NCBI GenBank assembly: GCA_945877425.1
Contig: CAMCRZ010000004.1
Location: forward strand, 62,001 to 126,000
From: an uncultured Treponema sp.
GTDB taxonomy: Bacteria > Spirochaetota > Spirochaetia > Treponematales > Treponemataceae
DNA length: 64,000 bases
Direction of reading: 5' to 3'
Under the pieces are notes generated by a model that was not told the origin of the DNA, did not search any database, and saw nothing but the letters and a program-made list of their open reading frames with translations. The translations under genes were made by a program, and so were the position numbers. Below, in pieces: positions 1-8,740 of this stretch (positions within the stretch are counted from its first letter, which is position 1; every line of letters begins with the position of its first letter).

Positions 1-445
1 GAATGAATTCAAACTTTATATTTGAAAATTCAACAGGCTTTTCGCCAATGTATCTGTCAGGGAAAACGCTTTCCAGATTTACAAAAGTATCATTTTTAAT
101 TTCTTCAATAGGATTTCCGCCCCAATACATGTAGGCTACTGCAGCTGGATTTTGCAGGAAAGAAGATTCAGTTTTAGTACACCAGATCTGAGCATCAAGA
201 TTATTTTTAAGGTAAGAGTTTCCGCCGCTGTGATCAGCATGAGAATGAGTGTTTATAACTGCAATTATTTTCTTTGAAGGACAGATTTTTTCTGCACAGT
301 CGGCAATCATTTTTCCGTCCTGAGCATTTACTCCTGAGTCTATGATAAAAAGACCCTTATCCGTTTCAACAAAACCGATGTTTGTAGTGTGCCTGATTAT
401 TCCCACAGAAGTTGAAAGCTTTTTAAAATTGTCTATTGTAATCAT
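1..445 (-). CDS. metallo-beta-lactamase-fold hydrolase (partial, 3' end cut off)
   Basis: The reading frame is open from the ATG at 445 to the window edge, giving the first 148 residues. The segment THSHADHSGG (about residues 67-76) is the HxHxDH zinc-binding signature of the MBL superfamily, preceded by the usual beta-strand and DSG turn (LFIIDSGVNAQDG). The family includes beta-lactamases, glyoxalase II and many hydrolases, and the missing C-terminus prevents a substrate call. There is no Shine-Dalgarno sequence, and a promoter -10 ends six bases before the ATG, so the mRNA is probably leaderless. The fold is secure; the precise function is unknown. Confidence 0.8.
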   Translation of the reverse strand, partial: MITIDNFKKLSTSVGIIRHTTNIGFVETDKGLFIIDSGVNAQDGKMIADCAEKICPSKKIIAVINTHSHADHSGGNSYLKNNLDAQIWCTKTESSFLQNPAAVAYMYWGGNPIEEIKNDTFVNLESVFPDRYIGEKPVEFSNIKFEFI

Positions 446-451
446 AGTAAA

Positions 452-480
452 ATCTTATTCAAAAAGTGTGGTTTTTTCAA
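452..480 (-). promoter_or_regulatory. sigma70-type promoter for the MBL-fold gene
   Basis: On the minus strand TTGAAA (480-475), a 17-base spacer and TAAGAT (457-452) precede the ATG at 445 by six bases. The expected transcription start falls at or next to the start codon. Confidence 0.55.
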
Positions 481-482
481 CT

Positions 483-523
483 AAAACAAAAGCCCTGCAA
501 GCAGCGTTTTCTGTTTACAGGGC
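483..523 (-). terminator. rho-independent terminator after the TPR-GreA gene
   Basis: Reading the minus strand, GCCCTGTAAACAG pairs with CTGCTTGCAGGGC (one wobble, one mismatch) around the loop AAAACG, followed by TTTTGTTTT. It lies about 30 bases past the stop at 551. Confidence 0.8.
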
Positions 524-550
524 ATTATTTACAAAACTGACTTTATGAAA

Positions 551-3277
551 TCAGAACTTTGCAGCAACAATAGATTTTACAGTGTAATCGTTTGGTCTGC
601 CGTTAATTTCAAATTTCTTAGTTTCTCCAACTTTAATGTCAAGAAGATTGTCGCCTAAAGCTGAAAGGTAAGAAATAATTCCTTCGTCAGGGTTTGATTC
701 CCAAGGACCAAGAATAGTCTTAACTTCTTCCTGATTTGTAATGTTGTTGAAAAGCGTAACTGTTGTTCCGAATGAAACGTAAGAAGTAGAAACTGTAGTA
801 GGATCGAAAACAACTGCCTTTGAAATTTCTTCCTTAAGTTTTCCAAGAATACTGTTCATGCGTGCCTGAGCTTCTTTTGCAGAAGTATATTCAGCATTTT
901 CCCTAAGGTCGCCTTTTGCCTTTGCTTCAGCAACTTCTTTTGCAATTTTTGGAAGTTCAACTTTTTCAAGATTTTCAGCTTCCTGTCGCTTAATGTCAAA
1001 CATTTTTGCCGTAACGAGAAGGCCTTTTGGTGCTTCCTGCTTAAGTTCAGCTTCCTGGAATTTGTAATCAGGATACTTTTTGATAATGCCGTTTCTAAGT
1101 AAAGTCTTGTACTTTGATTCAAGTTCCTTAAGGTCGTTAATCATAGTGTACATTCTTGTAATCATTTCCATGCTGTTGGAAAGCATAAAGTTAAGTACAG
1201 GAATTTCTGCTTCTGAATTTGCTGTTTTTGAGCCGAAGAGAAGGGCAGTTGCATCTTTTACAGTTTTCTTGTTGTCTACAGTGTTTACTGAATTTTTGAT
1301 TTCACGGTAACAGAGCGACATAATGTTTACGAGAGTAACAAACTGCTTTTCATCTGAAATGCCGGCGTTTTTAAACCATTCTTCGTTTCTGCATTCCTTT
1401 ACAAAGAAAGTAATTGTGTCGCGGTAGTTGCGGTAATCATTAAATGCATTCTGAACAAAACGGATAACTTTTTCTGTCTTGCCGCTGTTGTTAAGTTCAT
1501 CAATCATTTCCTTTTTGCGTGCAACCGGGAAAATGGCAAGATACTGTTCGTCCCAGTCAGGAAGTTTTCTGATGTAAGTTTCAACAAATTCTTTTTTAAG
1601 GTTTGTAGATTTTCCGTCTTTAAGGTTTACGTAAATTTCCTTAGGATTTTTAATTGCCCTGTACATTTCTTCAAATGAATACTTGATTGGGTTTTCAAGA
1701 GTAGAAATTTCATTTGTAAACTTTGTAACGAGCATATAAGCTGCAACTGTCTGTTCTGTTGCAGTAGAAGACTTAACGTAATTTGTAAAGAATTTGTACA
1801 TATCAAGGAACTGTTCGCTTGAAGGATCAAATTCGTCAAGGTTTTTGTAGCGCATGAGGATTTCAAGTTTAGGGAAGAATTCTTTTTCTGCACCGAATTC
1901 CTTTGCAAGACGATCTGTTATTTTAAGTTCCTTGTCATTTACAACGTAAATCTTAATGTCTTTCGGGTTAACGGAGAATTTTGAATCAGGACTTTTTAAG
2001 ATAGCCTGAGCCTTTGCGTGCCAGTTTGTCCATTCACCTTGAGTAAGGATAGAAGGAACAAGTTCAGCCTTAATTCTCTTGTCATCACAAGTGTTTTCAA
2101 AACTGCGGATGATTTTTTCCAGAGTCCACTGAACATCAGCCTTAACTTTTTTAGCAAGGTCTTCTTTTTTCATTGTAGCTTTAAGAACCCAGATGTGATC
2201 CCTGCTGAGGGGCTGAAGTGCACTTACAGCCATGGAAATTTTCATTACTTTATTACCGTTTTTCTTTCCAAAGTTGATTGTAAGTTCGTCGCCCTGAACT
2301 TTTGTAATTATACCTACGCCCCATGTTCTGTGGAAAACGAAATTTTTTACGTCAAAAGCAATGTGTTTTTCAAAATCATTGATTGCTTCAAAAACGTCAC
2401 GGAAACTTGTATCAAGATTAGAGCGGGAAATATATTCTTCAAGGCGAGGACGGTCTGCATACTTCTGAGAGTAACATTCAATAAGTTCTTTTCTTGCAGC
2501 AGAATCTGTCTTATCTATAGAAAGAATAAGCTTAAGGATTGAAATTGCTGTGTCCCATTTTCCCAGGTTTTTGTAGCACTGGTAAAGTTCATTCATAAGG
2601 ACAGCCGAACGGTCTTCGCTTATAGTTTTTGCAATAGTCTGCTGAACGTTAAGGAAGTAATCAAGATCATCATAACAGCGGGAAACAAGCTTGCCCCAGA
2701 TTTCGTTTATGAGAGTAGGGTTTTTTGCAGCAATGTATCTTGAAAGAGCTTTTTTATAGTAAGAAATAGCTGTATTGTCGTTGTTTTCTTCTTCAAAATG
2801 TTCGGCAAGAATTTTCGGAACTTCTGCATTGTCAAGATCTACGTTAACAATCTGCTGGTAAATGTTCCAGATTTCGTTGCTGTTAATGCTTTTGTAATAC
2901 TCGGCAAGTTTTTTCAGTACGAATTTGTTTGTAGGATAATCCTGATAAAGGTTATCAACAAGAAGATATTCAATGAGAGCTTCCTTATGATTCTTTTCAA
3001 AAATATCAAAAAGTGTAGAAAGAGGTCCAATGTCAAGATCGCCTCTGTGAATTGCAATCATTCCTGAAAGATAAAGGGAAATAATGCTGTCTTTTGTGTG
3101 AATAAGCTGTTCATCACAAATTTCCTTGATCTGTTTTTCACAATCTTCACTCTTTGCCTTTTCAAAAATTTCAGCAAGTTCAAGAAGGTTGTTTTTAGTA
3201 AAGTTACTGATTCCAGATCTTGTCCATGATTCTTTCTTAAGCATTTCCCTTACGGAATTCTCAAGCTCTTCAGACAT
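551..3277 (-). CDS. greA: TPR protein fused to transcription elongation factor GreA
   Basis: 908 residues. The C-terminal ~165 residues are a GreA/GreB cleavage factor: the coiled-coil tip reads KGDLRENAEYTSAKEAQ (from about residue 787), keeping the acidic D and E that enter the RNA polymerase secondary channel and stimulate transcript cleavage. It is followed by an FKBP-like Gre C-domain. Ordinary GreA is about 160 residues, so some 740 residues are extra. The first ~290 are TPR-like helical repeats (for example NTAISYYKKAL and WDTAISILKLIL), followed by a mixed region of unknown role. Long GreA proteins are known from Treponema. AGGAG lies eight bases before the ATG; a lone TATAAT-type -10 is at 3300-3305 and a terminator follows. 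The TPR part may tether the Gre domain to another complex (inference). Confidence 0.88.
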   Translation of the reverse strand: MSEELENSVREMLKKESWTRSGISNFTKNNLLELAEIFEKAKSEDCEKQIKEICDEQLIHTKDSIISLYLSGMIAIHRGDLDIGPLSTLFDIFEKNHKEALIEYLLVDNLYQDYPTNKFVLKKLAEYYKSINSNEIWNIYQQIVNVDLDNAEVPKILAEHFEEENNDNTAISYYKKALSRYIAAKNPTLINEIWGKLVSRCYDDLDYFLNVQQTIAKTISEDRSAVLMNELYQCYKNLGKWDTAISILKLILSIDKTDSAARKELIECYSQKYADRPRLEEYISRSNLDTSFRDVFEAINDFEKHIAFDVKNFVFHRTWGVGIITKVQGDELTINFGKKNGNKVMKISMAVSALQPLSRDHIWVLKATMKKEDLAKKVKADVQWTLEKIIRSFENTCDDKRIKAELVPSILTQGEWTNWHAKAQAILKSPDSKFSVNPKDIKIYVVNDKELKITDRLAKEFGAEKEFFPKLEILMRYKNLDEFDPSSEQFLDMYKFFTNYVKSSTATEQTVAAYMLVTKFTNEISTLENPIKYSFEEMYRAIKNPKEIYVNLKDGKSTNLKKEFVETYIRKLPDWDEQYLAIFPVARKKEMIDELNNSGKTEKVIRFVQNAFNDYRNYRDTITFFVKECRNEEWFKNAGISDEKQFVTLVNIMSLCYREIKNSVNTVDNKKTVKDATALLFGSKTANSEAEIPVLNFMLSNSMEMITRMYTMINDLKELESKYKTLLRNGIIKKYPDYKFQEAELKQEAPKGLLVTAKMFDIKRQEAENLEKVELPKIAKEVAEAKAKGDLRENAEYTSAKEAQARMNSILGKLKEEISKAVVFDPTTVSTSYVSFGTTVTLFNNITNQEEVKTILGPWESNPDEGIISYLSALGDNLLDIKVGETKKFEINGRPNDYTVKSIVAAKF

Positions 3278-3329
3278 AAATGTACTCCTAATAAAATAAA
3301 TTATAGATAATTAAAAAATCTAATCTTCG

Positions 3330-4262
3330 TTAATCCCTTACAAGCATTGAATAAATGTTTTCATCAAGAATTTTAATCTTTAGAAGAATTTCATTTATTT
3401 TGCTTATACTCTCTTTTTTAAGGACCTGGTAATCAATAAGCCAGAGGTAAAGATTTAAAAGCTGAGGCGTAAGCACAGAAGTGTTGCTGTAAGGCAGCTT
3501 TAATTCACTTTCCTTAGCATATATTTCCTGCCGTAAATGAAGCACTTCTTGTGAATGCAAATCTCTTTTTATTGAAAATGCCCCAAGAACTGCACCGTAA
3601 ACAGGAATCCATTCCTTAAGAATCTCTCCGGAATATCCTTTTTCTTTTACCTTTTCCACCAGAATTTTTATAAACGGTGAATCAAGAAAATCTAAATCAA
3701 CCTTTGAGGCGTTAATAAAAAAAGCTTCCCTGAATAAAGCCTTTGACTGCCTTGTTTCTCCGCATAAAGCATAACAGTCAGCAATTTCAGCCAGAACAGG
3801 CGCCTGGTTTGGAGCAGTTGCATTTGCCTCTTTAAGCCAGTTAAGCGCTGTTTCGTAAGAACCAAGTTTTTTGTAGCACAGCCCTTTTTTCCGGCAGATT
3901 TCAGCGGTAAATTCAACGTCTTTTTCATTCCCAGCACGATTGTATCTATCAAGAGCAAGTGAAAAAACTCCTTTTTTAAACGAATAAACAGTATGTTCCA
4001 GCGGTGCCGTTTCCCGTTCAATTATGGTAGTAAACTGCTTCCACTGAGTAATAAGAGTTTCACCTTGTTCGAAATATTCTAACTGAGGCAACGTTTCAAA
4101 GATTTTCTGCCAGAATCCGCAACACTGAATGGCGAAAACAAGATTTTGTTCGCCTAATTCATTCCTTAACGCTTCATTTAAGATTTTTGCTGCTTTATCT
4201 GTGCTGCAGGTTTCTATCAGTTTGTAAGCTTTTTTAAGGTCGTCTTCTGACTGAATATTCAT
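3330..4262 (-). CDS. TPR-repeat protein
   Basis: 310 residues if started at the ATG at 4262. The central part (about residues 90-190) contains helix pairs of TPR type such as YETALNWLKEANATAPNQ, followed by APVLAEIADCYALCGETRQS. No enzyme motif, signal peptide or membrane segment is visible, so it is probably a cytoplasmic scaffold protein. An in-frame ATG at 4286 lies upstream of the promoter -10 and is rejected. The chosen ATG has no Shine-Dalgarno sequence and sits seven bases after TATAAT, suggesting a leaderless mRNA. It is followed 53 bases later by the TPR-GreA gene on the same strand; a functional link is possible but not shown. Confidence 0.7.
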   Translation of the reverse strand: MNIQSEDDLKKAYKLIETCSTDKAAKILNEALRNELGEQNLVFAIQCCGFWQKIFETLPQLEYFEQGETLITQWKQFTTIIERETAPLEHTVYSFKKGVFSLALDRYNRAGNEKDVEFTAEICRKKGLCYKKLGSYETALNWLKEANATAPNQAPVLAEIADCYALCGETRQSKALFREAFFINASKVDLDFLDSPFIKILVEKVKEKGYSGEILKEWIPVYGAVLGAFSIKRDLHSQEVLHLRQEIYAKESELKLPYSNTSVLTPQLLNLYLWLIDYQVLKKESISKINEILLKIKILDENIYSMLVRD

Positions 4263-4269
4263 AAATTCT

Positions 4270-4297
4270 ATTATACTGAATTGCAATTTTTAGTCAA
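4270..4297 (-). promoter_or_regulatory. promoter for the TPR gene, start at the ATG
   Basis: TTGACT (4297-4292), 16 bases, TATAAT (4275-4270) on the minus strand. Seven bases separate the -10 from the ATG at 4262, so transcription should begin at the start codon. This placement decides the start over the upstream ATG at 4286. Confidence 0.7.
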
Positions 4298-4456
4298 TTA
4301 TGATTTAGCGAAAAAGGATATAGTTTATAATGGTTTTTATTCAGTTTGTCAATAATTTTTGTACATCATTTTTTAAAAAGAATTTTTAATCTTATCTTTT
4401 GCATTTTTTGCTTTACGGAAAGCTTTGCGGTTTTTTTTCAGCCGGAATTTCTATAA

Positions 4457-4485
4457 TTGTAAATTGTACGGAATTATATTATCAT
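4457..4485 (+). promoter_or_regulatory. promoter for rpe, start near the ATG
   Basis: TTGTAA (4457-4462), 17 bases, TATCAT (4480-4485), then eight bases to the ATG at 4494. No Shine-Dalgarno sequence is present, so a leaderless rpe transcript is predicted. An alternative hexamer TATAAT at 4452-4457 has no matching -35. Confidence 0.5.
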
Positions 4486-4493
4486 TTCACATT

Positions 4494-5129
4494 ATGAAAA
4501 AAAATGTATTGCTTTCACCATCACTTCTTTCTGCAGATTTTGGAAATTTAGGTGATGCCCTTAAAATGATTGAAAATGGTTCAGGTTCTTTAGTGCATAT
4601 TGACGTTATGGACGGACATTTTGTTCCTCAGGTTTCTTACGGTCAGCCTGTAATTCAGTCTGTAAGAGGCAGGTCTTCTCTTCCTTTTGACGTTCACTTA
4701 ATGATAGAAAAGCCTGAACTTTCCATTCCTTCGTACATAGAAGCAGGTGCAGATTACGTTACTTTTCATATAGAAGCAACTTCCCATGCAGATCTTTGCA
4801 TTCAGCTTATTCATAATGCAGGTAAAAAAGCTGGTATAGCACTTTGTCCCGGAACGCCTTTGTCTGCTGTAGAAGAGCTTTTGCCTTTTGTGGATTTAGT
4901 TCTTGTCATGACGGTTAATCCTGGCTGGGGCGGACAGAAACTTATTCCTTATACAGTGGAGAAAGTAAGGAAACTTGCCGATATTCAGAAGGAAAAGGGC
5001 TTTGATTTTAAGATTTCCGTTGACGGCGGAGTAAATTCGCAGACGCTTTCTTCTGTACTTGAAGCAGGAACTGACATATTTGTTTCCGGTTCAGCCTTTT
5101 TTAAGGGGACGTTAAATTGGTCAAAGTAA
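4494..5129 (+). CDS. rpe: ribulose-phosphate 3-epimerase
   Basis: 211 residues, normal length. It interconverts D-ribulose 5-phosphate and D-xylulose 5-phosphate in the non-oxidative pentose phosphate pathway, in the cytoplasm. Family motifs are all present: SPSLLSADFGNL at the N-terminus, VHIDVMDGHFVP with the metal-binding His and catalytic Asp, FDVHLMIEKP, MTVNPGWGGQ (phosphate loop) and ISVDGGVN. A longer frame starting at 4425 would add 23 residues unlike the family and would begin upstream of the promoter, so the ATG at 4494 is used. The next gene starts inside its last codons, pointing to a shared transcript. Confidence 0.96.
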   Translation: MKKNVLLSPSLLSADFGNLGDALKMIENGSGSLVHIDVMDGHFVPQVSYGQPVIQSVRGRSSLPFDVHLMIEKPELSIPSYIEAGADYVTFHIEATSHADLCIQLIHNAGKKAGIALCPGTPLSAVEELLPFVDLVLVMTVNPGWGGQKLIPYTVEKVRKLADIQKEKGFDFKISVDGGVNSQTLSSVLEAGTDIFVSGSAFFKGTLNWSK

Positions 5130-6079
5130 ACAGATTATTTTTGCAGATAATTTTTTGTTTCGCACTTGTATTTTTTTCAGGAAAGGCTAAGGCTGATGAA
5201 ATTCAGTCTATGGCACTTATTCAGGGGCTTGAAGCTTACAGAAACGGCGACTGGGAAAGTGCATCATTGTTTTTGAGAAAAGCCGTTGCTGACAGTGAAA
5301 ATTCTACGGCAGAATGCTGGTACATTCTTGTTTTAAGCCAGATGTATTCGGAAAATTATGCTCAGGCAGTAAACGATGCAAATACTTTTATAAGGGATTT
5401 TTCCGACAGCGAACTTTTGCCTTACGTTGAATATCAGAAAGGAAGGGCTCTTCATTATCTTGGACAAAACGATTCCGCTGCACTTATTTTAAGCGACTTC
5501 TGCCATCAGAATCCGGAAGATGCAATGTATCCTTCAGGGTTGTACTGGCTGGCTGAATGTTTTTACGACGACTACAATTTTGAAACAGCCCGCTCTCTTT
5601 ACGAAAAGATTACTGCTGATTTTCCCGGAAGCGTAAAGGCTCAGGATGCACAGTTTAAGCTTGATTTAATTGCCCAGCGTGAAAGGGAACAGAAGCTTCT
5701 TTACCTTCTTAAAATGACCGGCGAAGAATATTTAAATTCACGGGAACACTACGAAAAGCAGCTTAGGGAATATCAGGCAGGAGATTTAGTTTCACTTAGA
5801 AAACAGCTGAATGCAGCAAATGCGCGTATTGCCGAACTTGAAAAGGAAAACGAAGGAAATATTGCTGAATTAAATTCAATTATAAAGGAACAGCAGGCTC
5901 AACTTATGGAACAGAAGTCAATCAATCAGGCTTACGAAAGTGCCCGCAGTGAAGTTCCGCAGAATGTTCAGGTTGAAGTGCATAAGAAAAACAGTTCTAT
6001 AGACGAAGAACTGGCTACTTTAAAAACAAAGGCAGCACAGATCCAGAATCTTCTTGATGAAAAGAATAACGGAAAGTAG
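5117..6079 (+). CDS. exported TPR/coiled-coil protein
   Basis: 320 residues from a TTG start that overlaps the end of rpe by 13 bases; AAGGGG lies about nine bases upstream. The N-terminus is a signal peptide (hydrophobic FLQIIFCFALVFF, likely cut after AKA near residue 26). Residues ~30-190 hold TPR units (EAYRNGDWESASLFLRKAV and YNFETARSLYEKITADFPG). Residues ~205-260 are a charged coiled coil. The order signal peptide, TPR and coiled coil resembles periplasmic CpoB/YbgF proteins with the halves exchanged, but there is no tol/pal context. Two more genes with TPR or lipoprotein features follow closely, so an envelope assembly is plausible (inference). Confidence 0.72.
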   Translation: MVKVNRLFLQIIFCFALVFFSGKAKADEIQSMALIQGLEAYRNGDWESASLFLRKAVADSENSTAECWYILVLSQMYSENYAQAVNDANTFIRDFSDSELLPYVEYQKGRALHYLGQNDSAALILSDFCHQNPEDAMYPSGLYWLAECFYDDYNFETARSLYEKITADFPGSVKAQDAQFKLDLIAQREREQKLLYLLKMTGEEYLNSREHYEKQLREYQAGDLVSLRKQLNAANARIAELEKENEGNIAELNSIIKEQQAQLMEQKSINQAYESARSEVPQNVQVEVHKKNSSIDEELATLKTKAAQIQNLLDEKNNGK

Positions 6080-6094
6080 GAAAAGGGAGTTTGT

Positions 6095-7450
6095 ATGAAT
6101 AAAGCTAAAGTAATTTTTTCAGTTGCAGTGCTGTTTACGGCTGCATCATTATTTTCCTGTGCAAGTTCAAAAAAAACAGATGACCCTAAGTCTAATGCAG
6201 AAGAAAAAGCTCCTGCTAAAAAAAAGCTCACTAAAGAAGAAAAGGCAGCTTTAAAGGAACGTGAAAGGCAGAAGAAAGATTCCTACACCGGCTGGGTTTA
6301 CATTCCTGAAAAAGATTTTGCCATAACAAAAGATGATATAAAAATCGTAATGAACGGAAAAACAGGAGCCTTTGGCCTTTACGCAATTCCTGAAAAAGGA
6401 AATCCCGTTCCGCTTATTTCAAATTTTGATGATTACTCTTCAACTTTCTTTTCCGTAATGGTTGGAAAAAAAGAATACCGTTTAAACAGGGAAAACGGCG
6501 TAAAAAGTGAAGCAAGACGAACTCCTTACGGTGCCCAGATGGCTTACACAATATCAAATCAGGCTCAGATAGTAGTAGATTTCAGCTTCTTGCCTTCCAT
6601 TGCAACTTCTACACGTGTTGATATGCTTCGTGTTACTGTCTACACAATCAATCTTGGAAAAAAAACTGAATCTTTTGCATTGAAAGCTGTTTTTGATACG
6701 GTTTTAGGCGAAAATACAACTACTCACTTTTCTACTGCAGCCCACAGCAGGATAAATTCAGAAATGCAGTTTCTTTCCATGGACGATGAACTGTGGATAC
6801 GCTCTTCAAATGAATTTGCTGCAATTCAGTTTCTGTTTAACGGAAAAGGCATAACTTCTCCAAATTACGTAACTTTAGCAAACAAAGACACTCTTGCCTT
6901 GCCAAACTGGATTCCTTATGCACAGGAAAACAAAAGCTTCAGTTCAGTTATTTCATATAACAATTCAGCTTTAGGCGTTAACTGGAAAAGCGTTTACCTT
7001 GACCCTATGAAAACTGACGTAACTACTTTCTACATTTCAGTTGCAATTGATTCAAATGAACCTGCAGGCAGAAAGTTTATACAGGCTCTTGCTGAAGGAA
7101 AAACAGCCCTTTCACCACGATTGCCTGAACAGAAAGTTACTACAACAGTTCCTCCTGAACCTTCTCAAGTTGATCCTTCTTCCCTTGATACGCCTTACCG
7201 CACAAATATGCCTGTAGTTCCTGAAGAAAGTGATGTGCCTCAGTCTTCTTATGTTCCAGAAAAAATTCCTTCTCAAATAGAAACACCTGTTCCTGTAACG
7301 CCAGAGCAGCTTGACATGAAGTACATTCAGCGTCTTCTTGACCATATTGCCGAACTTGAAAATAATGAAGACAATGTAAATCGGGAAGAAGTCAGGGCTT
7401 TAAATGCTGAACTTGATTCAATCCTTATGATTTTAAGCACAATGGAATAA
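6095..7450 (+). CDS. large lipoprotein, unknown function
   Basis: 451 residues, with AGGGAG ahead of the ATG. A lipoprotein signal ends in LFSC with Cys22 as the lipidation site. A Lys/Glu-rich linker follows (about residues 27-62, including KKKLTKEEKAALKERERQKK). The middle (~65-340) appears beta-rich, with a GWVYIPEKDFAI start, and matches no domain I can name. A Pro-rich stretch (~345-400) separates it from a C-terminal helix (~405-451, IQRLLDHIAELENNEDNV). It lies between two TPR proteins with gaps of 15 and 3 bases, so co-expression is likely. It is probably anchored on a periplasm-facing membrane surface. Confidence 0.68.
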   Translation: MNKAKVIFSVAVLFTAASLFSCASSKKTDDPKSNAEEKAPAKKKLTKEEKAALKERERQKKDSYTGWVYIPEKDFAITKDDIKIVMNGKTGAFGLYAIPEKGNPVPLISNFDDYSSTFFSVMVGKKEYRLNRENGVKSEARRTPYGAQMAYTISNQAQIVVDFSFLPSIATSTRVDMLRVTVYTINLGKKTESFALKAVFDTVLGENTTTHFSTAAHSRINSEMQFLSMDDELWIRSSNEFAAIQFLFNGKGITSPNYVTLANKDTLALPNWIPYAQENKSFSSVISYNNSALGVNWKSVYLDPMKTDVTTFYISVAIDSNEPAGRKFIQALAEGKTALSPRLPEQKVTTTVPPEPSQVDPSSLDTPYRTNMPVVPEESDVPQSSYVPEKIPSQIETPVPVTPEQLDMKYIQRLLDHIAELENNEDNVNREEVRALNAELDSILMILSTME

Positions 7451-7453
7451 AAA

Positions 7454-8572
7454 ATGGCGCGTTCTGTCCTTGAACAGGGAAAGTATCTCCTTAGTAAAAG
7501 AAAATTTTCTCTTGCAATAAAAGTTTTAGAGTCTAAGCCTGAACTTTACGAAGGAGTTTTTGACTGGTACCTTACTTTAGGAACAGCCTGCCTTTATGTT
7601 GGTGATTTTGGCGGTGCTGCAACTCATTTCCAGAAAGCCAGAACTATTCAGATAAACAACACAAACCTTCTTCTTGGTCAGGCAGCAATTTTTCTCAGAA
7701 GAGGCGACACGGACAGGGCAATTCAGTATTACCTTGACATTCTTGACCTTGAGCCTAACAATCCTCAGGCAAAAAGTGCACTTTCCTTTATACGTGAAAA
7801 AGGTGATTACGAAACTATCTGCAAATGGGTTGATAACGGAAAAATAGAGCGTTTTTATCCGCCTTTAGGTGTAAATCCTGCAATCGTAAGAAACTGTGTC
7901 TTTGCAGGAATTTTTCTTGGATTACTCATAGCTGTCTTTACTGCATTAGTTCCGGAAAAAATCCAGACTGTAAACGGAAAGCGTGGAAATCTTGAACAGA
8001 TAGCTCTTTCCCAGGAAGAAAAGAAAATGCCGGAAGCTTCAGATTTGTCTGACTCAACTGTCCGCTACATTCTTGACTCCAAAGCCATAAACCGTAGTTT
8101 TGAACAGGCCATGTACTGCTTCCAGAATTACAGGGACAATCATGCCCTAATTGAATTGAACCGCATCTTAAACAGCAATGCAAGGGTTTCCATCAGGCAG
8201 AAAGCGTTTGTCTTTATTGATATGCTTAATAAAAATCCTACCTTTAATTCCATTGATGATTCTGATGACAATGTTTCTTATGCAGAAGTTATTAAGGAAC
8301 CTGAACTTTACATAGGCTGTTTTGCTGCATGGAGCGGAAGAATTGCCAATATTCAGAACTTTGAAGGCGGTGCATGGCAGTGCGATCTTCTTGTAGGATA
8401 TGAAGATAACAAAAGCGTTGAAGGAAAAGTTACCGTTACTTTTGAAAAGCCCGTTTATCCGAAAGTTGAAGGGGACAAGCCTGTGCGTTTTCTTGGAAAA
8501 GTTGATCTGGCAGACGGAAACGTTGTATTAAGGGGAATTTCAATTTACCAGCCGCTGAAAGGAACTTTCTGA
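7454..8572 (+). CDS. TPR protein with one transmembrane segment
   Basis: 372 residues, starting three bases after the preceding stop. Residues ~5-110 are TPR repeats (LTLGTACLYVGDFGGAATHF; RRGDTDRAIQYYLDILDLEP). One membrane helix lies at about 146-166 (CVFAGIFLGLLIAVFTALV). The part beyond (~170-372) includes another helical-repeat stretch and a small beta domain ending LRGISIYQPLKGTF. Without an N-terminal signal peptide the TPR part should face the cytoplasm and the C-terminal domain the periplasm. With its two upstream neighbours it could bridge cytoplasm and envelope. I do not recognise a named family. Confidence 0.68.
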   Translation: MARSVLEQGKYLLSKRKFSLAIKVLESKPELYEGVFDWYLTLGTACLYVGDFGGAATHFQKARTIQINNTNLLLGQAAIFLRRGDTDRAIQYYLDILDLEPNNPQAKSALSFIREKGDYETICKWVDNGKIERFYPPLGVNPAIVRNCVFAGIFLGLLIAVFTALVPEKIQTVNGKRGNLEQIALSQEEKKMPEASDLSDSTVRYILDSKAINRSFEQAMYCFQNYRDNHALIELNRILNSNARVSIRQKAFVFIDMLNKNPTFNSIDDSDDNVSYAEVIKEPELYIGCFAAWSGRIANIQNFEGGAWQCDLLVGYEDNKSVEGKVTVTFEKPVYPKVEGDKPVRFLGKVDLADGNVVLRGISIYQPLKGTF

Positions 8573-8587
8573 TTTACCGTTATAATG

Positions 8588-8616
8588 TTGTCTATTGTCC
8601 TGAAATTCTGTACAAT
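8588..8616 (+). promoter_or_regulatory. distal recA promoter
   Basis: TTGTCT (8588-8593), 17 bases, TACAAT (8611-8616). A start near 8623 would give a leader of roughly 118 bases before the recA TTG. Confidence 0.5.
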
Positions 8617-8665
8617 ACAAAAAAATTGTAATTTATTTACGGAAAAAGTTGTAAAAATAAAATAA

Positions 8666-8696
8666 TTGTCACAAACTTGGTGATTTTTAAAAATCA
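8666..8696 (+). promoter_or_regulatory. proximal recA promoter candidate with a 16-base palindrome
   Basis: TTGTCA (8666-8671), 17 bases, TAAAAA (8689-8694) form a weaker promoter. The perfect palindrome TGATTTTTAAAAATCA at 8681-8696 covers its spacer end and -10, where a repressor could act. I cannot assign a protein to it. Confidence 0.4.
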
Positions 8697-8740
8697 TTTC
8701 GTATTTAAATATAGAGTATTTTATTCTGGGAGGAATTAAA

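Noticed and set aside
4425..4493. Longer N-terminus for rpe
   Set aside because: It would start upstream of the promoter and adds residues unlike the family; the ATG at 4494 gives the normal epimerase start.
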